This document shows, piece by piece, positions 1-13,422 of a DNA stretch of 64,000 bases (positions are counted from its first letter, which is position 1; the number at the start of each line of letters is the position of its first letter). Made by a program: the position numbers and the translations under genes. Under the pieces are notes generated by a model that worked only from the letters and a program-made list of their open reading frames with translations, was not told the origin of the DNA and ran no database searches. The DNA is from Neckera pumila (taxonomy: Eukaryota; Streptophyta; Bryopsida; Hypnales; Neckeraceae), in NCBI GenBank assembly GCA_963969595.1, contig OZ018408.1, positions 1,054,001 through 1,118,000 on the forward strand, in the 5' to 3' direction.

Positions 1-2278
1 AGTATGCGTGACTAATGCAGCTTGAATTGCCGTAGATTGGGTTTCCAAGTATATGAGGAGTGAAGTAGGTACAAGGTGGTGAGCGTCTGAAGCTTGGCAA
101 ATGCAACAGGTATAGTCCCAGCCAAATTGTAGTTGGAGAGGTTCCTGCGAAGGTGCAACCAAAGCTCAAGTGATCACCTCGGTCTTAAACTATAAAAGTT
201 CTAAGCTGTCCAGATTTCCATAAAGCTCAGAACGCTGTAACCACATCAGAACAAAACAAATTCTATCCTTGCAAACGAACAGCACTATCCATGTTGAAAA
301 GTATCCATATCCAGAGGTAAAAAGCATATTTGCCAGACAAATTTCATACACCGTCCGGGGTATGAAATCATCAGGCTGACAAAATAATTAAAGAGAAAAG
401 AAATGCCTTTCTGAAAGACAACGAGTTGCTAACATTTACTCACACTGATTCGATAGTTGGAGGGTCGACTGTAGAGCATTTCACCCAAGTATGAGGAACA
501 GGGATACACGGATCACCAGTCCACTCTCCAAGGCCCAAACTTGACTTGATGTCGTCAATGGCTAGTGCTGCACTTGAGTTTCACAAGCGATTAGTGCCCT
601 TTCCATTTGAAAAGTAGTCAATGCAACAATGTAAACCCTGAACTATGCCGATGTAATGAAATATTGCCAATTTAACAAAATTGGTGTTTTATCATTTCAT
701 TGAAATTGAATTCAAGAAGAAAAGTGCAGACCTTACCACTCACCTTCCACGTCAAGAGTCTTCGAACGTGAGGTGTCCTTCAAATATTCAAAAAACTCTG
801 CAGCATTTACTGTTGGGCCATAGATAGAATAGGAAGTAGGAATAAGTCTACAGTCTCAGAGTAAGTACTGTTGAATTTCATGTCAAACACCCAACCAGTG
901 GCATCTCCCCTGTCCGCCAAGCTGTCGTTGTAGGGGTTCACCAGAGCTACCCCTCCCGACGTGGTATTCACTGTGAATATTCTTGAGGTTGCACTTACTG
1001 CAGGATTCAATTCCGCAAAGTGCAAAAACAGGAATCCCGTGTCTAACCCTTTACGATACAGATTTAAAGTCATGCGGGAACTTGAAACTAATGCAGATTG
1101 AAGAACCTTCACTGGCACTTGAGCATACTTAAGGTTGCCACCGAGGTAAACCAAGGGCCTCATTGTGCTCAAGACTTGAAGTGGAGTTGTGGAAGACAGT
1201 ATGGATGGCTGTGTCTTACTAACTGGAAACCAATACCGATCGTAAATATCATCGGGATACCTGTGCAATGGTTTTAGTAATGAGTGTTAGAACCCAATTT
1301 CGTGAGAGGTAATTTCACTCATAAAATGAAAATGAACCAAATAACTTAAGACACAGAATGCAGATACACACACACCTTGTAACATTGATAGATCCAAAAC
1401 TGTATCTCGCTTGCGTATTAGCCACGAACCCCTGGGACAGGTGATCGTCATACATGATCGGGTAGGCGTTTACACGGCGTAACGAGATGGTAGAAATGTA
1501 AGGATTGGCTTTGCTCTGGTCTCTCAGCAAGCAAAGGAACGTAGTGTTCCCTTTTGCCACATACGTTGTCTCAAAGTTATACCCAGTGGTTAGAGAACTG
1601 GTGACATTCGCAATCACCAGTCCATCTATGGTCATCTGGAACGATGGCGCAGAGTTCCCGCCATCGTAGGTTCCGTAATAGAATTCCGTCCTCAGCATAT
1701 ACGTGGATTTGTTTTCCACTGGCAGCTTGTAACAGTACTTCGGAAAACGAGTATCATTGAAGTATCTGAGGGTGTGGAGTTGAGGAAAGCCATCCCAACT
1801 AGGGACGTTTGAAGAGGACTCTCCAGTGCTGATGTAACCAGTATCCGCGTACCATGGTAAGTTTGTGACGGGATCAGAAATATTGAGTGAGGAACCACAG
1901 TCGATGTTGAGAAATATCCCTGCCAAGCCAAACGAAGTTACGCAATGTGAGAAATGGTGATCTCACTAGATCCAGAATCATTCAGTGCTTCTTCCAGTGA
2001 CAACTAGAAATCCAGCAGCTCATCCAAATAAGATAGACCAACGGAACAGTAACGCACGACGCTCACAGAGAAGTAATACAAATCTACTAATACGTTCACT
2101 ACGTACTTTTCTGGTATAACCATCTTTGTTTGTGATAACTTGAGAGTCAAGAGCAAGCAACAAGAATGAGAGATTGATTTCACAGACCTGGATCAGCCTG
2201 CGACCACGCTCCTGAAGCGTTGAGGATGCAAACCAAAGCGATGACAGTGACCAGCCTCATCTCCAGCAGCTTGCCCAT
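1..2278 (-). CDS. Malectin-like LRR receptor-like kinase, 5' part (truncated by window edge, frameshifted)
   Basis: Plasma-membrane receptor kinase of the malectin-like/LRR-I type, N-terminal half only. Exons read as 2188-2278 (signal peptide, starts MGKLLEMR), 1376-1919 and 744-1260 (malectin-like ectodomain, with IFLNIDCGSS and the RYPDD.YDR motif), 444-567 (GEWTGDPCIPVP, the conserved GDPC box before the LRRs) and 73-144 (a 72-nt exon coding one LRR, NLSNYNLAGTIP). Exon borders match those of the complete paralogue at 24312-33109. The rest of the LRRs, the membrane helix and the kinase lie beyond position 1. Oddity: exon 3 is one nucleotide out of phase. The upstream frame stops at 807-809, while the family sequence resumes in another frame (YGPTVNAAEFFEYLK), so an indel lies at about 808-858. 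It may be a young pseudogene or a sequencing error. Family call is firm; ligand and function are unknown. Confidence 0.88.
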
Positions 2279-2992
2279 TGTCCAGCCACACCAAAGTCTT
2301 CTTAATCTTGATGATGGAGAAGTATGGCTCGTTACAAGGACAACTACTTCGTGTGTTTCAAAGGAAAACCAGAAGCCAGTGAGAATCTACAGAAGAACTG
2401 TCGCAGATTCTCTCTCTTACCGATTTTTTCAAACATCAGCTTAACTTCCAGGGAATCCAGGCCACCACCTCCGGCTGTTACTACGGATAGGCCACAAGTG
2501 AACAGGCGATGCGTCATGTTCTCAGAGTATGTTTGTTCCGGATCGATAGCTGTGGCATGATCGGAAAAGTAGCAGTCACCAGTTCACCAGTTCACCATAT
2601 TTGCAGTACAGTACCAAAGTTCCCCAAGAATTGAGACTTGTTACTTGGAGTACGCACGGTCCTCACCCCCAGCCTGCAGTTAAAATCAGATAATAATAGC
2701 TTGGCTTTTATTGCACCGTGGCAGGTAGGCTGTCGGTATGAAAATTGAAGTCTATTCCACGTGAACTGTGCATAAGCCAAAACCATGATTTGAGACAGAG
2801 TCGCTACAGAAATTTACAGCTAAGATCTATAATGTTTTCAACTTGCCCCCCTCAACTTGCCTCCGTGAATGATGGCCACCCTAATTAAGTCGTTTCCAAC
2901 TTTGGAGTATTTAACATTGTCAAACCAGTCTAAAACCATTCCCCCTTAGAGATTGGGATAATCCCTCCCGAGATGCTTGGGAGGGAATTTGT
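2279..2992. other. Intergenic, 5' flank of the receptor kinase gene
   Basis: No convincing coding sequence on either strand. This stretch should hold the 5' UTR and promoter of the leftward gene. A small imperfect inverted sequence built on CCCTCCCGAGATGCTTGGGAGGG lies near 2963-2985. Nothing else is recognisable. Confidence 0.5.
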
Positions 2993-4090
2993 TTAACCCC
3001 TAGAGGACCAAGGCCTTTTTCTACCAAAAAACTCTCAAAACTGCTATTTCTAGAGCAACATCAGAAAAATTGGTCCTGACATATATGGTGCTGTGATGGT
3101 GCATGTGATGGTAAAGAAGAGATTATGGTGTCATTTTATCCTATAAAAGTTAGTACAGAGGTTGGCACCAAATTTTCTTAATAGCATTTCAATGCACCAT
3201 TGTGGTACTATATTGCAAGCCTTGAAGTTCCTGATGAAAGAGTCAAAAAATTTAAAAATTGTTTATTTGCACATCTAACTGTAGGATCTTATACCTAACT
3301 AGTATGAGAATGTGTGGAAAAAATTTCAGAATTTTTGACCGCATAGATTGCAAGATAACTGCGTTTGAAGTGAAAAAAACAAGTTTTTCAGCACATTGCA
3401 GGACTAGATTTTTTGATTTTGAACATTTTTATTTTAAATTTTTTGCACTACAGAATTTTGAGTTTTAAATCATTCTAGTGGGGAATTGAGTTGGGAGTCT
3501 AAGAAAAAAAAAGAAATTCAAAAAAACTTAATTTTCATTCTTAAAAAAATTGTTAAGTAAAAGTAGGTACAAGATAGAAGGAAAATCTAAAATATTCATA
3601 TCTTTCAGATGGAATTAAAATGCTCTAATCCCAATGATGAGATCATTCTAGCAAGAAACTAAACCATGTAGAACTTTTTTTTTGAAAAATTGCAAAAATT
3701 GCATTCCAAAATGAATCCTACAAGTTATTTTTTTCAAGAAGCTACTCTAATTGCCCGAAAAACAAGATTGTCCATAACTTTCTCATAAAAAATGCAAATG
3801 AAATGAATCAAAGCTTTCTAGATAAAAATAGACAAAAATGTAATCTATAAGGAATTTTTTTTTTTTTTTTTTAAATTTAATTTTGGCAGCAAAATTTTTT
3901 TGCTACCCCCTCTCCCCTCTTTTGAGCTTATTTGGGCATTATTTTTGTTCCCGGGCACCGATTAAAAAGAAAACTATATTCCCACAAAGCTTATCAGTTT
4001 TTCTATCTCCCAAAAAAGTTTCAGAAAATCACGACAAAAATTCAACCCATAGGTACTTGCCCGAAGGGACAATGGTCCTTTAGGAGTTAA
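2993..4090. mobile_element. Non-autonomous piggyBac-like element (TTAA ends), copy 1
   Basis: The element is bounded by TTAA at 2993-2996 and 4087-4090. The left end reads TTAACCCCTAGAGGACCA and the right end, reverse-complemented, reads TTAACTCCTAAAGGACCA, giving terminal inverted repeats of about 18 bp. The interior is AT-rich, non-coding and closely similar along its length to 58162-59081; for example both contain the phrase AATTTCAGAATTTTTGACCG. TTAA target duplication with CCC-type termini is characteristic of piggyBac elements. No transposase is present, so mobility would depend on an enzyme encoded elsewhere. Confidence 0.75.
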
Positions 4091-4569
4091 TTATCTGCAA
4101 AGAGTCATTGGTAGATTTGGAAAGTCATTTGAGAGTGTTATTTGGGGGGCTGGAAAGTTGTCATGTTAGGGGCTCCTAATTTTGGGGGAGCAAAAGGGAC
4201 CTCCCATCAAGAAAAAGTACTGCATTTCAAAGCTGAAGGCGTCATGGAAGCATGTCTTGTATCCAAAGTTCTACGTAACGTGTCTTAGATCAAAGATTCA
4301 CAAAGTTGAGTTCGAGGACCAGTGTCATACGGTATCCGCCAATTCTTTTGCTTCAAATTCCATGACTGAATGAAATAATTATAACCCTTGAATGGGAAAA
4401 TGACCCAAAGATATGGTACTTATAGACTCGGCTTCTTGCAGCTGAGTGATAAACCTGAATACTCTATCTGCAATATAAATAGGATCTCCTGTCAAACTAA
4501 CAATGGAAGAATACTAGAACTTAAATAAATTAAGGTACGAGAACTAGAAATTGATTCTGGAGCAAGACG
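4091..4569. other. 3' flank of the sorting nexin gene
   Basis: This lies just downstream of the stop codon of the leftward sorting-nexin gene and should include its 3' UTR and polyadenylation region. No independent gene is visible. Confidence 0.45.
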
Positions 4570-7500
4570 TCATGTGACACTGCTATGAACATCAAGAACT
4601 AAGTCTTGGAGTTCTGGAAATGCACTAGTCACGAGCATCTCTAAGAGGCAATAAGTCAGATGCTTGATACATACGGTTGACTGCAAAACCACAATATCCC
4701 GAAAATGTCATCATCAGTATACAGCAGCATTGGTCGAAACTCTGTGACTGGCATCAGATTGGCATTTAATTAGTTATAGTTAAACACTCGATCAACATTA
4801 GCAGCAGCAAAGTTGAATGTTTGCAAAGCACGAACCTGAGAAAAGTGAAAGATGTCTTTTGCACATTTTGCGTACTGCTTCCTGCCGATGAGATTCACAA
4901 CTGGGGTAGGTGCCTTTTCTGCAGAAATATTTGAAAACAAATGAGCACGGAGGAAAGTTCAAATTTCTGTGCAAACCATTCAGTCATTTTCAGCACTGGT
5001 CAACAGCTAGACTTCGACTCCAAATGTGGTCATGCCATTATTGTTGATAATTTCAACGACAAAGTGGTTTTACTTACCAAGAAGGGCTTCACGTACGATT
5101 CTGGCTCGCCTTGCAGCCTCAAGTCGGTGCTCAAAAGAATTCACCGGTGGACGTGGTTGAAATTCTTTATCTTTTTCCGAAATCTCAATCCCTAGGCTTT
5201 CCAGCATTGCAACACTAGCTTCTGGTAGGCCTCTCGGGTGCTTTAAGAGAAAAATACCATCTGGCCAAAGTATCTGCAATAAAAACATGATCGAAGAATT
5301 TCTCCTTAATGCCCAGTACGTACATCATCCATAGATACATGAACCAGATCAAGGGGTTCAGGATCGCAAGAGTCGAAGGTGTTAAGAGTTAAAGGCGCCA
5401 AGGACTCACCCCTGTCACCCACCGTATCCCTGATGCTACCACCTCTTCTCTGCGCAGCCATTGTATCCTACCTAACAGCCACTCGTCAATGGCACCACCC
5501 ATTCCCAACTGCAGAATCTGTTTCGCCATCCACAACACTTGTCGCCTGGAAATCAATCCACAGCAATGATCGTTGGACAATTCATAAGCAGTATCCGACA
5601 AGGTTACGACGAAATTGATACCTCAGATGCAGTAATACATCATATAAAATACCTGATCCAACCCCGTTTCTGAAGCTGGAAAAGAATATCAACCAAGTTC
5701 AGAATTGGCACGCTCACTTTCGGTGGATTCCACTGCAAGGACAATATTAATTTTAGAACACATGTTAACCCCTACATCCTAGGACACAGGTTCTGTCCAA
5801 ACTCTTTAAGCGCTGTTTTCGTCCATTTGGAAGATTCTAGGAGATCTACAATCTCCGTTACCAAAATCGAACCAGATCTGTATTCTTCCAATTCAGACCC
5901 CCACTACATGCCTTTCCAAATATGGAAAAATCAAAATGCGCAACTATGTCTTAAATTTTCTGTGTTGAGAAAACATTACATATTTTAAGACTTGTAAGAG
6001 AGTCAGAGAACTTAATATACCATGTTGATAAACTCAACTTTAGCCAATCATACTGTACTAAAATTTAATTACTATCAATAAATCTGTATTTTTCGTGATT
6101 TATCAAAGTCAATACTTTGAATTTGATTTGGAAAAGATCTATAATTTATTAAGTAAATATATTTTCTAATCATCACGCTTAACATCTTTTTCGATACCGC
6201 CGTCCAAAGAGCTGTGAAGTAAATATTTCGGTGCACCTAATATTTGTCTAAAACAATTAGGAATTTAGGAATTAAACAGACAATACAATAATGACTCTGA
6301 ACAGCGAAAACATTAGCAGTGCAACTCAGAGGAGAAGATCAAAAGATCGAAGCACATCCAGGGAGACTATTGTCTGTGACACCAAAGACAATTACCTCAT
6401 TCGGCATCCGGAGATCATCAGGAACTGTTTCAGAAACATTGGACCCAACTGGCGAGTGCCCATCCGAAAATGTACCATCGAATCGGTTATCAAGAAGGGG
6501 GCTCCGTCTCACATCCGAGTCAGACACAAAGGAACGTCTACTATTCCGCAGTAGTTCAGAGTCTGACGAATATGCCTGCAGATCACTGTCTGATTGCCAC
6601 CCATAGGATTCCAAACCATTCGCGTTTCCTCCGTACTCATCCTCTGAAACGGAGGCTCCTACAATCCTTTCACTAACTTCACTGTCCGTTAGGTAGGGTG
6701 TCGTCAAGGGAAATCTGGTTGCCAAACTTGCAGATGCCCATGCTGGATGCTCTTCAGTGGAGCTGTGCGCAGCTCCGTCACTTGAATAGCCACCACCCGT
6801 TGGTAACCTGTGCCGTATCCCAGTCGTTGCTGTTTTCAGAACCCCAGATATGTCATCTGATACTCCACGAATCTGGCGAAACATGTCGTCCACTGCACCA
6901 TCTACGTTCACTGCAGCCGAAGAGGACGCTTTTCTTGGTAAGGATTTTCCTACGGATGCAAAGGTCGTGATAATTCTTACACGGGATGCATGAAAAAGAT
7001 GAACAAGAAAAACAGGTTGTTGCTTTACCTGCTAAAGTCCTCATCATGGAAACAGAGTTGCCATTTGAATAGTGCTGGTGATAAAACAAATACCAAAATT
7101 AGAAAATGTTTTATCAGATATGAAACAAGTATTGCTTCATTTTGTTTCACACGAGATAGCGTTCTCACAATTCAAAACCAAGACAAATCGTAGGAGGAAA
7201 TACTCTCAAAAAACACAGAGGAATTTCGGTGATGATATCGAGAGAAAAGGTAATCTTGGATTCATTAGAATTCTACAAGGATAACATGACACGCATCAAG
7301 TGACACATTCAAAGGATGGACAACAATTAACAACATGAGTGACCGCGACAATTCACGATCACTACATCACCACTGATTTTTGCCAGGCCGACAGTGAATC
7401 CCACATACTGAGCTTCTGTTACGATTCTGGTCATAATAAGACGACTCAGCCATGCTGTTGATATGGAAGAACTTCAATAAAAAATACCAATTTTGATTTT

Positions 7501-10500
7501 AGGCAGAAGTTCAATCTAAATTTCCTATACCCCTTCAAATTTGCAAAGAAACGTCACAGGAACAGCATTGTTTTATAAACGAAATAAAATATAAAAATAA
7601 AGACCTTTATAAACCTATGATTGTCATAAAATATTACAAACTGAAGATGCAGAAAGACGTTAGACAACTTCTCCATGAAAGACGTTAGACAACTTCTCCA
7701 TGAAAGTGGTGGAATACCTGAGAATTCTCGCACAAAAAGTCCCATACTTCATGTAGCTCGGCAACACTTGGTATCGCCAACAAATCCTGCAAACAACAAA
7801 GTAAGCATGCAGAACATAAGAATTGGACAGGCAACTCGCTTATTAAATCGTACAGAAAGTGGTGAATCAAAGAAAACATGAAGTAGGAAAAAAATCCGTC
7901 ACACAACGACCCTAGACAAGAAAACAGTACATCATTGGACCAATCATCCATCCAACATGTGGTCGCATAAATAGAGGAGTTTCCGCGTAAGAATATACGG
8001 AATAGAGGTTCGCCAAATTACTTTCAAGTACTTGTCAAGGGAGATACAACGCTCCTTGACAAAGATATTGTCAAGGTTTGAAGAGAGGAACCTCTTTGGA
8101 GGTAAGTTAAGATTATAGTAAGGCATGTCCTTCAAACGCCTGTGTAGCTGTTCAAAGTTTCGAAACCTATACCATCAAGCCAATCAGGTCAGGCCTTGGC
8201 AACCCCTAGGGCTTTCACAAAATAGAAGAAAAATTCATTCCATATCAAGCAATTGCTGTCTATCATAAAAAGAGCCAAATCCAGGGCATGGCTATTCGTT
8301 CAGTTTCTCCTCACTGATTTGCAAAGCACACGAATGCACATAGCCAATTCAACCAATCATACTGCTGTCCTAAAAATATGCTCAGTGCTTTGTTACAGTT
8401 TAATATTAGCAAGATATCATCAATAAAATTGCCTCCATTACACAAAATAAAGACTTAGCCAATGCCCTACAGTACCTTCTCTGAATTTGCCACGTGCGAT
8501 TTTCAGTATCTTTCACTCGAATAGTATATACTGCAAAGGGTTTTGATCCAACTCTGTCAAAATGAGCCCCCAACACCTGTGCAATCCAGGGACAAGAATA
8601 GGTAAGAAAACCATCCTGCCATACACTATATAGAAGGGTTTCATTCGCCCAATTTCAAATTCAAACAGAACCACATACATCCTGGTAACAAATTGCTACA
8701 AAAGTTGTGAAACCTGGTAAGAAAAATCAATGGATCCCACGGTTCAAGGACCTACGAATGAACCATCTCGGAGAGAAGAACTCGTATATTCTGAGATAAA
8801 CTACTATAACTTCAGTAATATGTATAATAGAAGATTCTCAAGAGTTTCAACTATTCAAGTCCTACCTGACATTGCAGCATAGTCGACTGTGTGTTCGTCA
8901 TAAGCTCAGTAACATCAGCCTGTACAGGGTCTAGAGACACATCCGGCGAACGAGACTTCCTTAGACTTCTCCAGCGTGATTCCGAACCAAGACTTGTAAC
9001 CGGAGAAATTTCCCCATGATGCAGCAACGATCTCCAGCGTGATTCTGAACCAGGACTTCTAACAGGAGAACCTTCGCCAGGACTCAAAAACGAACTTAGA
9101 CCCGGCGACGATCCCACTTCTAGGCCATTCCACCCATCCATTGTCCCACCACTACTCTTAGATTTACGATGGGCTAATAGTCGCACAGCTCTTCTCAACC
9201 TCTGCGATGATGAACCCGTTTTATAGTGATACCTGAATCTACTTGGTGACTGCCCACTATTGTCTGTGGTTGATTGACTGTTTGCACTGGACCCCAGAAG
9301 GTCCTCATTGTCAGATCTTACCAATTCTGGACCTCCAGCATTCCTAGCCTGGTAAATATTTGTTGCATTGTTCAATGCCTGTGAGCTTGGGAGAGGAGAG
9401 AACCCTATCCCGGGCATGTGCTCTTCCCCGTCTTTAGAGTCCCCAAACAAGAGTGCATACTGCTCACTGGAGTTCTTATCTAGGTTAACTGGGATGTCTA
9501 AAAGGTTATCATCTGCTTTCATAGTAGCAGAAGTCAAGTCCTTTAAAATTTCTCCACTTGAGAATACTTCCTCACCCGAAACTACATCAGGGACCACTCC
9601 TACTAGTACCGTATCAGGTGATACTGGATTATTAACAAGGTTATTGGTAACTGGGACAGGTACCGCCTCTGCCGCACCCTTTTCGCTTTCTCGTTTCTTA
9701 TAATTTCGACCTTTGGCCCAAACATTGTCGAGATGCTCTGGAGCTAGAGCTTGAGCTCGCCTTTGAGCAACTGCATCGAGAACCTGCATGACAATGAAAT
9801 GAAATCAGGAAGGGATGTCCGCCCAGCAAACATTCCAAGGAACTGCATCATAAAGTTTGCCTGCTCAAAGACAAACCAACCATTTAAGGGTTGGCAAACA
9901 TGAACCGAAAACCAAAGGTCCTATCAGAAAAATGTCGAAGACTCAAAACGTGACACTTTGATTATCTTTAGAGGGTTCTCTAGGAGTCTCTATAAGACAA
10001 AATGCAATACCTGGGCCCAGTTGCTTCCTACTTCCTTCGCAGTATTAAAAATTGCTTGTTCAGTGGCCTTCGCCTGGTAAATCTGCAACATATGCTCCAA
10101 CACAGACTTAGCAAGTCTGCCTTTTACCAAATTACACAAAATTTTAAGAGCATATACCCTTCAGCAAATCGATTACTACAAAACTCACACGATTTCAGAC
10201 ACCAGCAAATCCTGAAAGTTACCTCTTTCACAGATTCCCATGCATCTTGTGGTAGCTGACTTTGCGTGGAAGCTCCAATATCATTTAGTGTCTTCGAATT
10301 TTTCTCCTTATTTTTCTGCAAAGGATTTGTATCTGAAGTTCCTAGTTTAGATTGCATTTTAAGCCCAGGTTGGGAAGGTATCTTCCGAGGTATAGGGACA
10401 GGGATTCGCTGACGTGCTAATTCATCTGCCTTTTCCTTGCGCAGACGTTCTCTTTCAGTCTTGGATATTAGAAGACATTCAATAAGTTCGTTAATGAACC

Positions 10501-13422
10501 TGCAACAAACATCACACATCAGTTGTATCTCTTAATTTCTCAAAACTAAAACCAGATCAGACCAAAGAGAGCCTCGAGCTTCATTGAGTTATAAATATTA
10601 TCGCTTCAGCTCTTCGTGCATCGAGAAATGAAATCAGCAAGGACTAATAGGCTAACGGTTGTAAGGAATACGCAAAGGATAAAACTTAAGCCCTGATACG
10701 GTGTAGTCAAGAAGCGGTAGAGATTAAAAATAAGTCATATCAAATTGAGTTATATCAGACAGAAAAGCACAAAGCTACGAGAATATCCACAAAAATATCT
10801 TGGTAAATTCACATCCAACAAGGCAATGCAATAAGTTGGCGAGGAGCAGCAAAGCCTCACAAGCACGCTTACCCAGGACTCGCAAAATTAAGGACAGGCC
10901 GCAGCACAGCACAAGCCAATAATTCCCGAGCTAAAGTCCTTAACAGCCGACAGTGTGAATCCTGACGTTTCAGCACTAACGCAACAACCCCTCCAGTCAG
11001 TTTCTTCAAAACCTGGGCATACAAAGCGTCCACCTGCAATTGTTAATTCTCTTGAATAAAATACAAAATAACTCCATAAGCCTAAAGCATTCAAGAATAA
11101 AATTAACCAAAAAACAATTCAGAATGCCGGCACATTCTACCAAAGTACCAATCGAACGCAAATATGCAAATAGGCAGGGCCTCTGCCTCAGTTACTTGAA
11201 CTATCAAAGTTTCAGGTCTTAGTTAGGTTCTATGTCTCTGGTGCCTTGGAATTCGAAGTGAGCTGGGTATCCAATAAACTGACCGCATTATCCATTCAAA
11301 TGATACTGTGGTAAGTGCTGTGATTATCCAAGTGATTAACGTTGGCCAAAATGTACCTTTGCCCATACTTGAATAAGCAATCAATATATCTCACCTTGTG
11401 CTCAGCATCAGGTGAAAAAACAGCTGGGTGCAAGTTTCGCGAGGCAATCATGGCACGCTTAAGCTTTTCATCCCTCTCTTCAGTTGACATTGATTCCATT
11501 AAGTCAGGTCCAATCTTGGCCTTCATTTGCCGAAAGAGTTCAAAATGATTTCCCACTAGATCCACCACGTTTCTGCATCATGGTAACGCAAATGACTACA
11601 AAAGCCAGACCAAAACCTGACGTATAGCTCACAGATGTCATAAAATTTCCTCAACAACTTTGGAGGAATTGTTTACTACCAGAAATACCCACACCTTAGA
11701 GACTAGCGGGATAAGCATAGAAAGAATCGAAAGGAACGGTCTAGAATGATCTGAAAGTAAGTAGTATGCCTAAAAAAGGCAATAAGAATAAAATATCGCA
11801 AAGTTAAGACGGTAAATTAGTAGTACGATAAATTAGATGGTTAACAGAATCGTACTGTGACAGGAGCGTGACCAAGTTCACTTGCTTAGCACGATTAGCA
11901 ACCTCGGCAATCACGCCATTCAAGAGAAGCCGCAGTTCCTCGGGTACTTCTTGATCGGGAGTAATGGAGGTATACCAGAGACTGGTAATAAACTCATCAA
12001 TCACACTCTTCGTAAGCTGATCCACTGCTTCCTCTACAACAGGTGAATCAATGATGCGACGCCATCTGCCAGTGACAACGCTATTAGTTAGAAAATTATA
12101 TGCAGTAGCAAAACCAGCACCTCAGATCACAATCATCACATAGACGTTAGTACTCTGAAATTCCTTCGGTACAGTGAACCCGAGTAATTCTAAAATATCA
12201 CACTAATTGAGATTACGTGCGATGTCAGAGTGCTTGCAATCTGGCAACCTGACAATCACGCGCTTGCCTATACTATTTATATACATCCACACTCAAAAAA
12301 GATTTCAATTTCAGTTCCATAGCTTCGGGAATGAAAGCAAGGTAACAACATTCTGCATGAACTGTAATTGCCCATAACCAGCTCAGTTTATAAGAGTTCT
12401 CAAATTCACCTACGTAAGAGAAAACGGTAATGAAATGCTCTTGCCAACAAGCAACCCGCGTTTGCATGGTCGGAGGTACAAGCCCAGTAGCCTAGGACAT
12501 TGGACAATAGATACAGCACTAAGTTATACGGAGTGATAAATAAACAAGAGATTTCAAAATGAAGGAACTGAAACACCGGTCACGGAAGTAACCTGGTAGC
12601 GGCCACTTGGCAAGGCAATCCAGAGAGAAGAGGGTCATAATTGGTCAACTGATGGCGGCTCTGGCGCAGCTGGTGCTGTGGACGACCATAATTGGACCGA
12701 GGCTTCCACCGAAATTCGACCTCGAAAGAAAGACGCCGTAAGGCAGCCAACACGACAATCGAAACAGGCAGATTTATCCATACCGAACTGCTGGTCACTA
12801 CACGCATAAATGTACAAATACATTACGGCCGTTAGGTAAACGCCATCATAAAACCTCTGAAAAAATAATATCGTACTCTAGTTTATGCTTTCAGAGCAGC
12901 AAAAAAATTACAAGTTACACCAGTTCAAAAGAACTAGCAACTAGCATTCCACTCATTATACCGAACAATATTCGTTCTCTGCTGCGTGAACAGATTAATA
13001 CCCTAATTGCCCATACTAAAAAAAGAAAAGCCACTTTGGAAGCTAATTGTCGATAAATGTAGCTTCAAAACGTACTTTTCTCATTAAAAAATGTAGACTC
13101 TGGTTTCTTCTATCAATTGGAACATTTTGTTACCTTACTTGAAACTTCCTCAATGATTTCAACCCTGTAGATATGGAAGCAGCCATTTTTGGCCACTTCG
13201 TCACTTACAGGCTAAACACGAACATCGGGATTTAATTCAGGTTTATGCTGAAACAGCTACCATCTATACGTGACAGCAAATATGACCTAAGTGCAAAGAA
13301 ATAAAAGCTTTGATATGGAGGGTAAACGTACATGACATAATGTAAGCCACAATGAGCACCAAAAGTGCCACCAGGATCGTCCGCCGCTTAGCCTCCTCCA
13401 CCAAATCTCTCAGGGTTTCCAT
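4570..13422 (-). CDS. PXA-PX-Nexin_C sorting nexin-like protein, 18 exons, 1197 aa
   Basis: Membrane-anchored phosphoinositide-binding protein of the plant PXA/PX family, expected on endosomal or vacuolar membranes. Exons: 13332-13422, 12593-12797, 11856-12065, 11395-11572, 10873-11033, 10223-10499, 10011-10082, 8866-9783, 8476-8576, 8022-8166, 7718-7786, 7029-7074, 6396-6910, 5653-5732, 5410-5545, 5078-5273, 4836-4918, 4570-4680. They sum to 3594 nt, in phase throughout. Two hydrophobic stretches near residues 15-52 probably anchor the N-terminus. The PXA domain covers about 98-290 (AVDQLTKSVIDEFI; ARELLACAVLRPVLNFASPG). A Ser/Asp-rich linker (about 398-704) follows. The PX domain (about 705-815) keeps the lipid-binding residues in QRRFRNFEQL, LPPKRF and ERCISLDKYL. 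The C-terminal nexin domain is about 996-1110 (VSVPILNLVDILFQL; LWPDGIF). The start METLRDLV is the first ATG before the hydrophobic segment. Family call is certain; the specific cargo is unknown. Confidence 0.93.
7652..7701. repeat. 25-bp perfect tandem duplication in a sorting-nexin intron
   Basis: The unit GAAAGACGTTAGACAACTTC... occurs twice head to tail with a period of exactly 25 bp. It lies 16 bp beyond the donor of the exon at 7718-7786, so it sits in the intron and leaves the coding frame alone. Confidence 0.9.
8990..9080 (-). repeat. In-frame coding duplication in the sorting-nexin linker
   Basis: Within the large linker exon, two adjacent segments code near-identical peptides, each built as SPV-x-S-x-GSESRWRSL with serine/glycine spacers (period roughly 60 nt). 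The second copy is followed by RKSRSPDVSLD. Both are Ser/Arg-rich and probably phosphorylated, since the linker is otherwise low complexity. It is an in-frame expansion in a disordered region, with no effect on the flanking domains. Confidence 0.75.

Noticed and set aside
5761..5800. TTAACCCCTA at about 5765 as a further TTAA-element end
   Set aside because: The sequence after it does not follow the family terminus (AAGGACC is absent) and no partner end is nearby; it lies in a sorting-nexin intron.
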